DNA from: an uncultured Actinomycetes bacterium
Lineage (GTDB): Bacteria > Actinomycetota > Thermoleophilia > Solirubrobacterales > 70-9
Reading direction: 5' to 3'
NCBI GenBank assembly: GCA_946886425.1
Contig: CAMPIP010000062.1
Location: 1-11,796 of the forward strand
Length of the DNA stretch: 11,796 nt
The notes under the pieces are model-generated. The model was not told the origin of the DNA and ran no database searches. It saw only the letters and a program-made list of their open reading frames with translations. Position 1 is the first letter of the stretch. Each line of letters starts with the position of its first letter. Positions 1 through 5,899 of the stretch are shown one piece after another. A program made the position numbers and the translations under genes.

Positions 1-77
1 GAATTCGGGATCACGAACGGCTCGCCGGCGTGGAGCGCCGCAAAGCGCTCGCCCTTCTCTCGCTGCCGCTCGCTCAC
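1..77 (-). CDS. PEP mutase/isocitrate lyase superfamily protein, N-terminal fragment
   Basis: Only the first 25 codons are in the window; the rest lies beyond base 1. From a GTG at 77-75 the reading runs VSERQREKGERF, then AALHAGEPFVIPN. A short charged helix followed by LHxGEPFVIPN is the usual N-terminus of the isocitrate lyase/PEP phosphonomutase superfamily, in which this segment forms the first beta strand of the TIM barrel. Members cleave or rearrange C-C or C-P bonds of 2-oxo or carboxy acids using Mg2+, so the substrate cannot be told from this fragment. The start is supported by a TATGGT box ending exactly six bases upstream and by an in-frame continuation that is otherwise open. The gene lies downstream of dxs on the same strand but is separated by 313 bases, so it is probably its own transcription unit. 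The family call rests on about 13 residues. Confidence 0.6.
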   Translation of the reverse strand, partial: MSERQREKGERFAALHAGEPFVIPN

Positions 78-83
78 CGGCTC

Positions 84-89
84 ACCATA
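84..89 (-). promoter_or_regulatory. Candidate -10 box (TATGGT) for a leaderless transcript
   Basis: Read on the minus strand, TATGGT is followed by six bases (GAGCCG) and then the GTG start at 77. A TANNNT box about seven bases before the first base of the start codon is the known arrangement of leaderless promoters in actinobacteria and Deinococcus. The same spacing occurs before efp and the SDR gene in this window. No purine-rich Shine-Dalgarno sequence stands out. Confidence 0.5.
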
Positions 90-128
90 GCCGCGCGCCG
101 CGCCCGCGGACAGCGGCGCGCCGCGGCT
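89..128. repeat. GC-only imperfect inverted repeat upstream of the PEP mutase-like gene
   Basis: AGCCGCG at 89-95 pairs with CGCGGCT at 122-128, and CGCCGC at 96-101 pairs with GCGGCG at 113-118. A 3-nt bulge lies on one side and the loop is 11 nt. The repeat begins at the edge of the candidate -10 box and covers the region where a -35 element would lie. It could be an operator or a hairpin in a plus-strand RNA. Runs of pure G and C form such repeats fairly easily by chance. Confidence 0.35.
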
Positions 129-317
129 CCCCCAATGGGCCGCGGCCGCGCCTCGCGACCGGGTCTCCAAGAGCCTGGCCGCGAGAGGCCCGCTCCCCTT
201 GCGGGCCCACATACAGAGATACGCATCTCTCCTCCCTGTGGTGATTCCCCAGAAGCGAAGCCGGTTTGGCTTTCGCCGCTCCTCTCTTCACCGGAGAGAC
301 TGGCGCAGGCTATTCGA

Positions 318-346
318 TTGAGGCGATTGAATCAATCCTCAATTTT
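318..346 (+). terminator. Hairpin plus T-run, terminator-like
   Basis: TTGAGG (318-323) pairs with CCTCAA (337-342), and ATTG (326-329) pairs with CAAT (333-336). The loop is AAT and a CG bulge lies on one side. TTTT follows at 343-346. On the plus strand this is a factor-independent terminator shape, although the stem is A+T-rich. No plus-strand gene precedes it, so it would end an RNA from the 78-317 region. It also lies 45 bases past the dxs stop, so on the minus strand, where no T-run follows the stem, it might help end the dxs transcript. Confidence 0.4.
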
Positions 347-390
347 GGTTAGAGGATTATGAAGCCGATTCGACGTTTCGGCATAGGCCT

Positions 391-2424
391 TCAGCCGAGA
401 ACGGGCTGCGCGGAGGGCAGCGCGGCCAGCACCCGCTCGGCGACCGACTCGCCGGTCAGGCCGGCCTCGGCGCGCAGCAGCGCCGGCTTGCCATGGGTGA
501 CGTAGCGATCCGGGAGGCCGACGCGCAGAACCCGCGCCCGCTCCCCCGGCCCGTCCGCGAAGGCGTCCTCGAGGTGCTCGAGCACACCCGAGCCGAAGCC
601 GCCGGCGAGGACGTTCTCCTCGATCGTCACGACCAGATCGTGCTCGCGGGCCAGCCGCTCGGCGAGGTCGCCGTCAAGCGGCTTCGCGAAGCGGGCGTCG
701 GCGACGGTCGGCCGCAGGCCGTGGTCGGCGAGGATCGCGGCGGCCTCGCGGGCGACCGTGACCCCGTAGCCGTAGCCGAGCAGGGCCACCCGCTCGCCCG
801 GCTCCAGCACCTCGCCGGTGCCGATCGGGAGCAGCTCCGGCGCCGCCGGCAGCTCCGCTCCCTCGGCCGCCCCGCGCGGGTAGCGCAGCGCCGCCGGGCC
901 GTCGTGGGCGACGGCCGTGTGCAGCATGTGGACCAGCATCGCCTCGTCACGCGGCGCCATCACCACCACGTTGGGAACCAACCGGAAGTAGGAGACGTCG
1001 AAGGCTCCGTGATGGGTAGGGCCGTCGTCGCCGACCAGCCCCGCCCGGTCCATCGCGAAGGTGACGTCGAGCTCCTGCAGGCAGACGTCGTGGATGATCT
1101 GGTCGTAGGCGCGCTGCAGGAAGGTCGAGTAGATCGCGCAGACCGGCTTCGCCCCCTGGAGGGCCAGCCCGCAGGCCAGCAACACCGCGTTCTGCTCGGC
1201 GATCCCGACGTCGTAGTACTGGTCGGGGACCTCGTCAGCGAGCTTCTGCAGGCCGGTCCCCCCCGCCATCGCCGCGGTGATCCCGATCACCCGCTCGTCG
1301 GCTTCGGCCTCGGCGACGATCGCGTCGGCGAAGACCTGGGTGTACTGGGGCGGCGAGCCGGCGGCCGGCGGCTTCTCGAGCCGCTCGATCCCCTCCGGCG
1401 AGTCGGTTTCGGTGACCGGTACCGGCTTCGCCGCGGCCGGCTTGCCGTCGACTATCGAGTTCGGCTTCGCCGCGTGCCATTTCTCCATCGACTCCAGCCC
1501 GCCCTCTTCGGCTGGCGCGAAGCCCTTGCCCTTGACGGTGTGGATGTGGACGACAACCGGACGGTCGGCTTCGAAGGCCTCCGTGAAGGCCTCGCGGAGG
1601 GCGTGGACGTCGTGGCCGTCGACGACGCCCATGTAGGCGAGGTCGAGCTCCTCGAAGAAGAGACCGGGCGCCCAGTAGGCCTTGATCGCCGCCTTGATCT
1701 CCGGGCCGAGCCGCTCGATCCGCCGCCCCAGCCCGAGCGGCAGCTTGGTGAGCCGGTCCTCGACCCCCTCGCGGGCGTGGTAGAGGCGCGGGTTGAGGCG
1801 GATCCGGTTGAAGTAGCGGGAAAGGGCGCCGACGTTGGGGGAAATGGACATCCCGTTGTCATTGAGGACGATCACCACCGGGGTCTGCATGCCGCCGGCG
1901 GCGTGCAGGGCCTCGTAGGCGACGCCACCGGTGAGGGCGCCATCGCCGATCACGGCGACGCATTTACCGTCCTCGCCGATCCCCTTGCGCATCGCCTCTT
2001 TCAGCCCGACCGCGTAGCCGATCGAGGTCGAGGCGTGGCCGGCGCCCATGATGTCGTGCTCGGACTCGGGGATCGAGCAGAACGGGGCAAGGCCCTCGTA
2101 CTGGCGGATCGTCGCCAGCTGCTCGCGGCGGCCGGTGAGGATCTTGTGCGGGTAGGACTGGTGGCCGACGTCCCAGAGGACCTTGTCGCGCGGCGAGTCC
2201 AGCAGGCTGTGAAGGGCGACGGCGAGCTCGCAGGTGCCAAGGTTGGCGCCGAAGTGACCGCCGATCTCACCGATCGTGTCGATGATGTATGTCCGCATCT
2301 CCTGGGCGACCTGCTGGAGCTGCTCATCGTCGAGCTCGTGCAGGTCGGCCGGACCGTCGATCGCGGCCAGCAGATGTGCGGTGTTGTCGTCTTCGCTGCC
2401 CTGGGTGGGGGGCTGTTCGCTCAT
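391..2424 (-). CDS. dxs: 1-deoxy-D-xylulose-5-phosphate synthase
   Basis: This thiamine-diphosphate enzyme condenses pyruvate with glyceraldehyde-3-phosphate to give DXP, the entry step of the MEP isoprenoid pathway (DXP also feeds thiamine and pyridoxal synthesis). Family landmarks are clear: GGHFGANLG (55-63), [16 protein letters not shown] (85-100), GHASTSI (129-135), the ThDP/Mg motif GDGALTGG at 160-167 with NDN at 188-190, the catalytic Glu410 in GIAEQN, and [15 protein letters not shown] (459-473). At 677 aa it is somewhat longer than the usual 620-640. The excess is a polar N-terminal tail of about 20 residues and an A/P-rich linker at about 325-360 between the N-terminal and pyrimidine-binding domains. 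The ATG overlaps the stop of the upstream prenyl synthase gene (ATGA), so translation is probably coupled. It is the last gene of the cluster; about 310 bases of non-coding DNA follow. Confidence 0.98.
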   Translation of the reverse strand: MSEQPPTQGSEDDNTAHLLAAIDGPADLHELDDEQLQQVAQEMRTYIIDTIGEIGGHFGANLGTCELAVALHSLLDSPRDKVLWDVGHQSYPHKILTGRREQLATIRQYEGLAPFCSIPESEHDIMGAGHASTSIGYAVGLKEAMRKGIGEDGKCVAVIGDGALTGGVAYEALHAAGGMQTPVVIVLNDNGMSISPNVGALSRYFNRIRLNPRLYHAREGVEDRLTKLPLGLGRRIERLGPEIKAAIKAYWAPGLFFEELDLAYMGVVDGHDVHALREAFTEAFEADRPVVVHIHTVKGKGFAPAEEGGLESMEKWHAAKPNSIVDGKPAAAKPVPVTETDSPEGIERLEKPPAAGSPPQYTQVFADAIVAEAEADERVIGITAAMAGGTGLQKLADEVPDQYYDVGIAEQNAVLLACGLALQGAKPVCAIYSTFLQRAYDQIIHDVCLQELDVTFAMDRAGLVGDDGPTHHGAFDVSYFRLVPNVVVMAPRDEAMLVHMLHTAVAHDGPAALRYPRGAAEGAELPAAPELLPIGTGEVLEPGERVALLGYGYGVTVAREAAAILADHGLRPTVADARFAKPLDGDLAERLAREHDLVVTIEENVLAGGFGSGVLEHLEDAFADGPGERARVLRVGLPDRYVTHGKPALLRAEAGLTGESVAERVLAALPSAQPVLG

Positions 2425-3302
2425 TCGTTCCTCGTGAAGATGTAGTCGGCGACGCGCCTCAGGTCGTCGGTCGCCCCCTCCGCGCCGGCCAGCGCCGCTG
2501 TCGCTTTGGCGTGGGACTCGGCCGCGAACTCGCGCGCCCGCTCGAGGCCGTAGAGGCTGACGTAGGTGAGTTTTCCATGTCGCTCGTCGCTTCCGTGTGG
2601 CTTGCCGAGCTGCTCGTCGCTCTCGGTCACGTCGAGGATGTCGTCGACGATCTGGAAGAGGACGCCCAGCTCGTCCGCGAACTTGCGATACGGCATTGTC
2701 TCAGGTTCCGGCAGGCCCTCGAGGATCAGTACGACCCCGACGCTGGCGGCGATCAGGCGGCCGGTCTTCAGCGCGTGCAGGGCGCGCAGCCCCTCCGGGC
2801 CCTCGGCCTCGCCGATCACGTCGACGTACTGGCCGCCGACCATGCCGTCGACGCCGGTTGCCGCGGCCAGCTCGCGCATCGCCGCCAAGACCCGGGCGGG
2901 ATCCCCCGGCTGCTCGCAGAACAGGCGCACCGCCTCGGCGAAGAGGCCGTCGCCGGCCAGGATCGCCACGTCCTCGCCGAACTTCACGTGCGAGGTCGGG
3001 AGGCCGCGCCGCAACGCGTCGTCGTCCATCGCCGGCAGGTCGTCGTGGATCAGCGAGTAGGTGTGGACCAGCTCGATCGCGCCGGCGACCGGCAGGAAGC
3101 GCTCCGGGTCGGCGCCGAGGGCACGGGCGGTGGCGAGAGCCAGGACCGGGCGGACCCGCTTGCCGCCGGCCAGCAGCGAGTACCGCATCGCCTCCTCGAG
3201 GCCGACGGTCGGAGCCGAGGGCGAGAAGCGCAGCCGCTCCAGCTCGGCATCGACCAGGGATCGCAGGTCCTCCGGGTATCCGGAGGGGGGCTCGATGCTC
3301 AC
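2421..3302 (-). CDS. ispA: Short-chain polyprenyl diphosphate synthase (FPP/GGPP synthase type)
   Basis: This trans-prenyltransferase adds isopentenyl diphosphate to allylic diphosphates, making C15 or C20 prenyl diphosphates for quinones, carotenoids or longer polyprenols. The 293-aa protein shows GGKRVRP (46-52), the first Asp-rich motif DDLPAMD (87-93, with the two-residue insertion typical of bacterial enzymes), RRG (98-100), GGQ (156-158), KT (179-180) and the second Asp-rich motif DDILD (220-224). The residues before the first motif (HTYSLIHDD) resemble E. coli IspA, favouring FPP synthase, but chain length cannot be settled by eye. The chosen GTG at 3302 overlaps the stop of the preceding small gene (GTGA), and the frame farther upstream belongs to other genes. 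Its end overlaps dxs by 4 nt, so the enzymes for the first pathway step and for chain elongation are made together. Confidence 0.93.
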   Translation of the reverse strand: MSIEPPSGYPEDLRSLVDAELERLRFSPSAPTVGLEEAMRYSLLAGGKRVRPVLALATARALGADPERFLPVAGAIELVHTYSLIHDDLPAMDDDALRRGLPTSHVKFGEDVAILAGDGLFAEAVRLFCEQPGDPARVLAAMRELAAATGVDGMVGGQYVDVIGEAEGPEGLRALHALKTGRLIAASVGVVLILEGLPEPETMPYRKFADELGVLFQIVDDILDVTESDEQLGKPHGSDERHGKLTYVSLYGLERAREFAAESHAKATAALAGAEGATDDLRRVADYIFTRNE

Positions 3303-3472
3303 CCGGCGCTCTCGGCTTCGCGCGCCTGGCGGTTGGCCTCCTCGACCGCCTCGGCGGAGAGGTCGGCGGCCTCCGCGGCCAGCTCGGCGGCGCGCTCGTC
3401 GCCGGTCGCCTCTCCCTCCAGCTCGGCCGAGATCGCCCGCAGGCGCTCGACGATCTCGCGCAGGCGGCTCAC
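3299..3472 (-). CDS. Small acidic helical protein, XseB-like (exonuclease VII small subunit)
   Basis: This 57-aa protein starts with SRLREIVERLRAISAELEG and continues as an Ala/Glu-rich helix to the C-terminus. The LxEIVxRL opening and predicted helical hairpin resemble the exonuclease VII small subunit, and many genomes keep xseB next to ispA and dxs, so the position fits. Against this, it is shorter than most XseB proteins (about 60-80 aa), lacks a clear LEESLxLYxRG segment, and no xseA large-subunit gene lies in this window. The GTG at 3472 overlaps the nusB stop (GTGA) and its own stop overlaps the prenyl synthase GTG (GTGA), so it is a genuine link in a coupled chain. The coding call is firm because both junctions fit; the XseB name is tentative. 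Confidence 0.6.
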   Translation of the reverse strand: MSRLREIVERLRAISAELEGEATGDERAAELAAEAADLSAEAVEEANRQAREAESAG

Positions 3473-3846
3473 TTCGAGGGCTCCCGCTCGCGGACGATCG
3501 CGCCGAGCACGCCGTTGATGAACTTCGGGGCGTCGGCGCCGCTGTACTCCTTGGCGATCTCGATAGCCTCGTTGATCGCCACCTCGGCAGGGGCAAGCTC
3601 CTCCTCGATCTCGTAGAGGGCGACCCGCATCACGTTGAGGTCGAGCGGCGCGATCCGGTCGACCGCCCAGCCCTTCGAGTGGGCGGCGATCGTCTCGTCG
3701 AGCTCTTCGCGGTGTTCGTCGACGCCCTCGGCCAGCTCGCGAGTGAGCGGTTTGGCGTCGGCGATCAGCTCCTCGAGCGGGCGGCCGGTGACGTCGCGCT
3801 GGTAGTTGGCGAAGACGGCGTCGCGGCGTTGGTCGGATCGGCGCAT
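3469..3846 (-). CDS. nusB: Transcription antitermination protein NusB
   Basis: NusB binds boxA RNA together with NusE (ribosomal protein S10) in rRNA antitermination complexes. The 125-aa all-helical protein matches family length and landmarks: MRRSDQRRDAVFANYQRD at the N-terminus (the arginine-rich RNA-binding helix), LDLNVMRVALYEIE in the middle, and the C-terminal signature APAEVAINEAIEIAKEY followed by KFINGVLGAIVRE. The ATG at 3846 is chosen because the conserved domain begins there; upstream translation in this frame runs into the membrane-protein gene in another frame. No strong Shine-Dalgarno is seen; GAGAAT lies exactly six bases before the ATG, a weak relative of the leaderless box noted elsewhere in the window. 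The stop overlaps the next gene's GTG by 4 nt. Following efp with nusB is common in actinobacteria. Confidence 0.95.
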   Translation of the reverse strand: MRRSDQRRDAVFANYQRDVTGRPLEELIADAKPLTRELAEGVDEHREELDETIAAHSKGWAVDRIAPLDLNVMRVALYEIEEELAPAEVAINEAIEIAKEYSGADAPKFINGVLGAIVREREPSK

Positions 3847-3887
3847 CGGTGCATTCTCGCGGTTTCGGCGGCGGGCGAGCCGGGCGC

Positions 3888-4379
3888 TCAGCGGAGGATC
3901 TCGACGAGCAGGACCCAGGCGCTGGCCACGGCGCCCGCGATCGCGAAGACGATCCCGGCGACGACCCAGTAGAGACCGCCACCGGACTCCGCCAGCAGGC
4001 TGATGCCGCCGACCAGCACCGGCACGAGCGCCAGAGCGCGGATCCCCCAGCGGACCAGCGCCTGGGCGGGACCGTCCTGGGGCGAGCCGGTGTGGACCGG
4101 CAGCCGGGCGGTGCCGGCGCCGACCACGAAGCCTAGGCCAAGGAGCTCCAGGCCGAGCGCCGTGCTGCCCTGGCCGGGGACCAGGCCGACGATGGAGACG
4201 AGCAGCACCGTCATCAGCAGCAGGATCGTCTCCAGCGCCCGCTCCGGCAGGCCGGCGAACTGGAGGATGCGCTCGACGTTGATCGAGACGGCGACGAAGA
4301 CGAGGCCGGCCAGCGCCGCCGAGGCGCCGGCCGCGGCGACGAAGAGGTCGCTCCACTCGCTCGGGTCGTAGGCGAACAC
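3888..4379 (-). CDS. Small multi-pass membrane protein of unknown function
   Basis: I do not recognise a named function. The 163-aa protein has about five hydrophobic stretches, near residues 11-33, 48-67, 73-90, 109-130 and 135-158, joined by short loops. A conserved-looking opening (SDLFVAAAGASAALAGLVFVAVSIN, given here as separate halves SDLFVAAAGASA and ALAGLVFVAVSIN) is Ala/Gly-rich and helix-packing in style. There is no signal peptide separate from the first membrane segment and no obvious catalytic motif. The start is a GTG at 4379. GGCGGG just upstream could be a weak ribosome site, and TACCAT nine bases upstream a possible -10. It lies 33 nt after efp and 41 nt before nusB on the same strand, so it is probably co-transcribed, but nothing in the sequence ties it to either protein. 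Confidence 0.8.
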   Translation of the reverse strand: MFAYDPSEWSDLFVAAAGASAALAGLVFVAVSINVERILQFAGLPERALETILLLMTVLLVSIVGLVPGQGSTALGLELLGLGFVVGAGTARLPVHTGSPQDGPAQALVRWGIRALALVPVLVGGISLLAESGGGLYWVVAGIVFAIAGAVASAWVLLVEILR

Positions 4380-4412
4380 GCCCGCCGGATGGTAGGCGCG
4401 ACTACGGTCGGC

Positions 4413-4976
4413 TCAGGCGCGCGAGATGTACTCGCCGCTGCGCGTGTCCACCCGGACCGATTCGCCCTCCTCGATGAAGAGCGGGACCTGGACGACGACG
4501 CCGGACTCGAGCGTGGCCGGCTTGTTGCCACCCCCGGAGGCGGTATCGCCTTTGAGGCCGGGGTCGGTCTGGGTGACCTTCATCTCGATCGCGCTCGGCA
4601 CCTGGACGTCACTGGGCTGCTCGTCGACGAAGAGGATCTCGACCTCGGCGTTGGGCAGCACCCACTTCATCGAGTCGCCGAGGGCCTCGCTGGCGATTTC
4701 GATCTGCTCGTAGTCGCGGCTGTCCATGAAGACGGCCGCGTCGCCAGAGTCGTAGAGGTACTGCATCTTCTTCGATTCGGTGCGGACCGGACGGAACTTC
4801 TCGCCGGCGCGGAAGGTTTTGTCGATCACCGAGCCGTCCTCGATGCGGCGCAACTTGGTGCGCACGAAGGCGCCGCCCTTGCCCGGCTTGACGTGCTGGA
4901 ACTCGATGATCTTCCAGATCTTGCCGTCGATCTCGATATGAGTCCCGTTCTTGAACTGGTTCGTGGAGATGGACAT
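4413..4976 (-). CDS. efp: Elongation factor P
   Basis: EF-P binds between the P and E sites of stalled ribosomes and promotes peptide-bond formation at proline runs. The 187-aa length is standard. Domain I (1-65) begins MSISTNQFKNG and holds the loop HVKPGKGGAFVR with the tip lysine at residue 33. MQYLYDSG and FMDSRDYEQIEI open domain II. The C-terminal domain carries the family signature KGDTASGGGNKPATLESG and ends GEYISRA. The tip is Lys, so the EarP-rhamnosylated Arg type is excluded. The loop resembles the Bacillus PGKGAA form more than the PGKGP form described in some actinobacteria. The ATG at 4976 has no Shine-Dalgarno, but TAACCT lies exactly six bases upstream, pointing to a leaderless mRNA. 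It lies 21 nt after the SDR stop and heads the cluster leading to dxs. Confidence 0.97.
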   Translation of the reverse strand: MSISTNQFKNGTHIEIDGKIWKIIEFQHVKPGKGGAFVRTKLRRIEDGSVIDKTFRAGEKFRPVRTESKKMQYLYDSGDAAVFMDSRDYEQIEIASEALGDSMKWVLPNAEVEILFVDEQPSDVQVPSAIEMKVTQTDPGLKGDTASGGGNKPATLESGVVVQVPLFIEEGESVRVDTRSGEYISRA

Positions 4977-4982
4977 GGCGCG

Positions 4983-4988
4983 AGGTTA
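4983..4988 (-). promoter_or_regulatory. Candidate -10 box (TAACCT) for leaderless efp
   Basis: Minus-strand reading gives GATATAACCTCGCGCC and then the efp ATG. TAACCT ends six bases before the ATG, so transcription would begin at or next to the A of the start codon. The overlapping TATAAC at 4985-4990 is an alternative -10. No -35 element is evident and no Shine-Dalgarno precedes the ATG. Confidence 0.5.
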
Positions 4989-4997
4989 TATCCCGAG

Positions 4998-5795
4998 CTA
5001 GGGAGCGGGCGCTTCCTCGGCGGTACGGGTCGTCAGGCTCTTGGCGGGGCCGCCGGTGAGGATGCGGCGGACCAGGCTGGGCGCGACGATCCGGGCCACG
5101 GCGGCGGCCGCGTAGAAGCGCGGGACGTAGCGCTCGGGCTTGCCGCCGGGACCGGCCTCGAAGATCGCCTCGGCGACCGTCGGGGGCTCGGAGACGAGCC
5201 AGCGGGTGATCGCTTTCGCGCGCAGCTCGGTGGCCGGAAAGCCCTCGGTGGCGATGAATCCGGGCAGGACCATGCCGACGTGGACGCCGTGCGGCTTCTC
5301 CTCGGCGTAGAGCGCGTCGGTCCAGCCGATCAGGGCGAACTTGCTGGCCGAGTAGGCACCGGTGCGGGCGCGGGCGACGCGGCCGGCGGTGCTGGCGACG
5401 TTGACGATCGCGCTCGGGGCTGAGGCACGAAGGAGCGGCAGCAACTCCTCGGTGAGCCGCACGACGGCGTCGAAGTTGAGGTCCATATGGCGCTGGACGT
5501 TGGCGTGACCGCTCTCGGCGAAGCCGCCTCGCCAGGCGGCGCCGGCGTTGTTGACGAGCAGGTCGAGGCGGTCGTGATGCTCCTCGAGGTGGGCGCGAAC
5601 CCGTGCCGGCGCCGCTGCCTCGGTCAGGTCGACGGCGACCCAGGTCGCCTTGCACGGCAGCCCCTCGGCCAACTCGCGCAGCAGCTCCTCGCGCCGCGCC
5701 ACCAGAACCAGCTCGGTCCCCGGCTCCCTGGAGAGCCGCCGCGCCGTCGCCGCCCCGATCCCGGTCGAAGCCCCAGTCACCACCGCCACGCTCAT
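4998..5795 (-). CDS. Classical short-chain dehydrogenase/reductase (SDR), substrate unknown
   Basis: This is a 265-aa NAD(P)-dependent oxidoreductase with a Rossmann fold. The motifs are complete: TGASTGIG (7-14) for the cofactor, DL (56-57) for the adenine ring, NNAG (82-85), Asn107, Ser135 in NVAS, and the YxxxK pair Tyr148/Lys152, followed by PGF (178-180). The ARR after the second strand (33-35) places basic residues where NADPH-preferring enzymes have them. The C-terminal part, with FYAAAAVARIVAPSLVRRIL (227-246), is hydrophobic and may pack on a membrane or form the substrate lid. The ATG at 5795 is preferred over an earlier in-frame start because the Rossmann fold begins at once and TACGGT lies exactly six bases upstream; the longer version would read through the palindromic repeat. 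The substrate cannot be inferred. Confidence 0.92.
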   Translation of the reverse strand: MSVAVVTGASTGIGAATARRLSREPGTELVLVARREELLRELAEGLPCKATWVAVDLTEAAAPARVRAHLEEHHDRLDLLVNNAGAAWRGGFAESGHANVQRHMDLNFDAVVRLTEELLPLLRASAPSAIVNVASTAGRVARARTGAYSASKFALIGWTDALYAEEKPHGVHVGMVLPGFIATEGFPATELRAKAITRWLVSEPPTVAEAIFEAGPGGKPERYVPRFYAAAAVARIVAPSLVRRILTGGPAKSLTTRTAEEAPAP

Positions 5796-5801
5796 CCCGC
5801 A

Positions 5802-5807
5802 ACCGTA
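5802..5807 (-). promoter_or_regulatory. Candidate -10 box (TACGGT) for the leaderless SDR gene
   Basis: On the minus strand TACGGT is followed by TGCGGG and then ATG at 5795: the same TANNNT-N6-start layout as at efp and the PEP mutase-like gene. The matching -35 region would fall at the left arm of the inverted repeat that starts at 5822. Confidence 0.5.
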
Positions 5808-5821
5808 ATCGACCGCCCGCG

Positions 5822-5879
5822 GGGGGGCGTGTCTGAGTTTGGGGGGCATATTTGACCCCTTTTCTCAGACACGCCCCCC
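5822..5879. repeat. Perfect 16-bp inverted repeat in the divergent spacer
   Basis: GGGGGGCGTGTCTGAG (5822-5837) is matched base for base by CTCAGACACGCCCCCC (5864-5879). Inside, GGGG at 5841-5844 can pair with CCCC at 5856-5859, leaving T-rich bulges and an A+T-rich loop around CATATTTGA. The element occupies most of the spacer between the divergent SDR and LtrA genes. It could be a REP-like dispersed repeat, the remnant of a small non-autonomous mobile element, or a shared operator. Only a genome-wide count would separate these. A terminator role is unlikely because no gene ends here. Confidence 0.75.
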
Positions 5880-5884
5880 GGGCT

Positions 5885-5890
5885 GAGAGG
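5885..5890 (+). promoter_or_regulatory. Ribosome binding site for the LtrA-family gene
   Basis: GAGAGG lies nine bases before the GTG at 5900. It supports that start over the upstream in-frame TTG at 5852, which lies inside the inverted repeat. Confidence 0.5.
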
Positions 5891-5899
5891 ATTTGGGCG

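Larger units (their letters stand above)
78..390. other. Hairpin-rich intergenic region, possible structured RNA
   Basis: This 313-base spacer lies between the dxs stop and the PEP mutase-like gene, with no convincing protein gene on either strand. It holds a chain of inverted repeats: 89-128; 152-185 (14 bp, loop CAA, small bulges); 187-207 (GGCCCGC/GCGGGCC, loop 7); 215-230 (AGAGAT/ATCTCT, loop ACGC); 255-276 (GCGAA+GCC/GGC+TTCGC); 282-298 (CTCTC/GAGAG); and 318-342 with a following T-run. The part from about 305 to 375 is clearly more A+T-rich than the rest of the window. The arrangement would suit a plus-strand RNA of up to about 250 nt ending near 346, but I recognise no known family. 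I found no match to the conserved cores I know for tmRNA, RNase P, SRP RNA, or the TPP, FMN, cobalamin, c-di-AMP or c-di-GMP riboswitches. Confidence 0.4.

Noticed and set aside
221..300. Riboswitch or known small RNA in the hairpin-rich spacer
   Set aside because: I compared both strands with remembered core motifs of TPP, FMN, cobalamin, SAM, glycine, c-di-AMP and c-di-GMP riboswitches, RNase P, SRP RNA and tmRNA. None matched beyond short chance fragments, so only an unnamed structured region is reported.
30..362. Plus-strand open frame of 110 codons in the spacer after dxs
   Set aside because: Its product is Arg/Pro-rich low complexity without a recognisable motif. It runs across several hairpins and overlaps the better supported start of the PEP mutase-like gene. 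Long chance frames are common at this GC content.
493..2445. 650-codon plus-strand frame opposite dxs
   Set aside because: It is an antisense shadow: the opposite strand encodes a complete, motif-perfect Dxs, and the shadow protein is Arg/Gly/Val/Asp repetitive without domains.
3303..3596. A longer N-terminus for the polyprenyl synthase
   Set aside because: The extension is an out-of-frame reading of the XseB-like gene and nusB. The GTG at 3302 gives a normal family length and a standard GTGA overlap.
5821..5846. G-quadruplex in the divergent spacer
   Set aside because: There are only two G-runs close together on the plus strand, and both pair with C-runs of the inverted repeat, so the hairpin explains them better.
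5796..5849. An 18-residue N-terminal extension of the SDR
   Set aside because: It would translate the left arm and loop of the inverted repeat. The cofactor motif already starts at residue 7 of the shorter form, and the TANNNT box fits only the shorter form.
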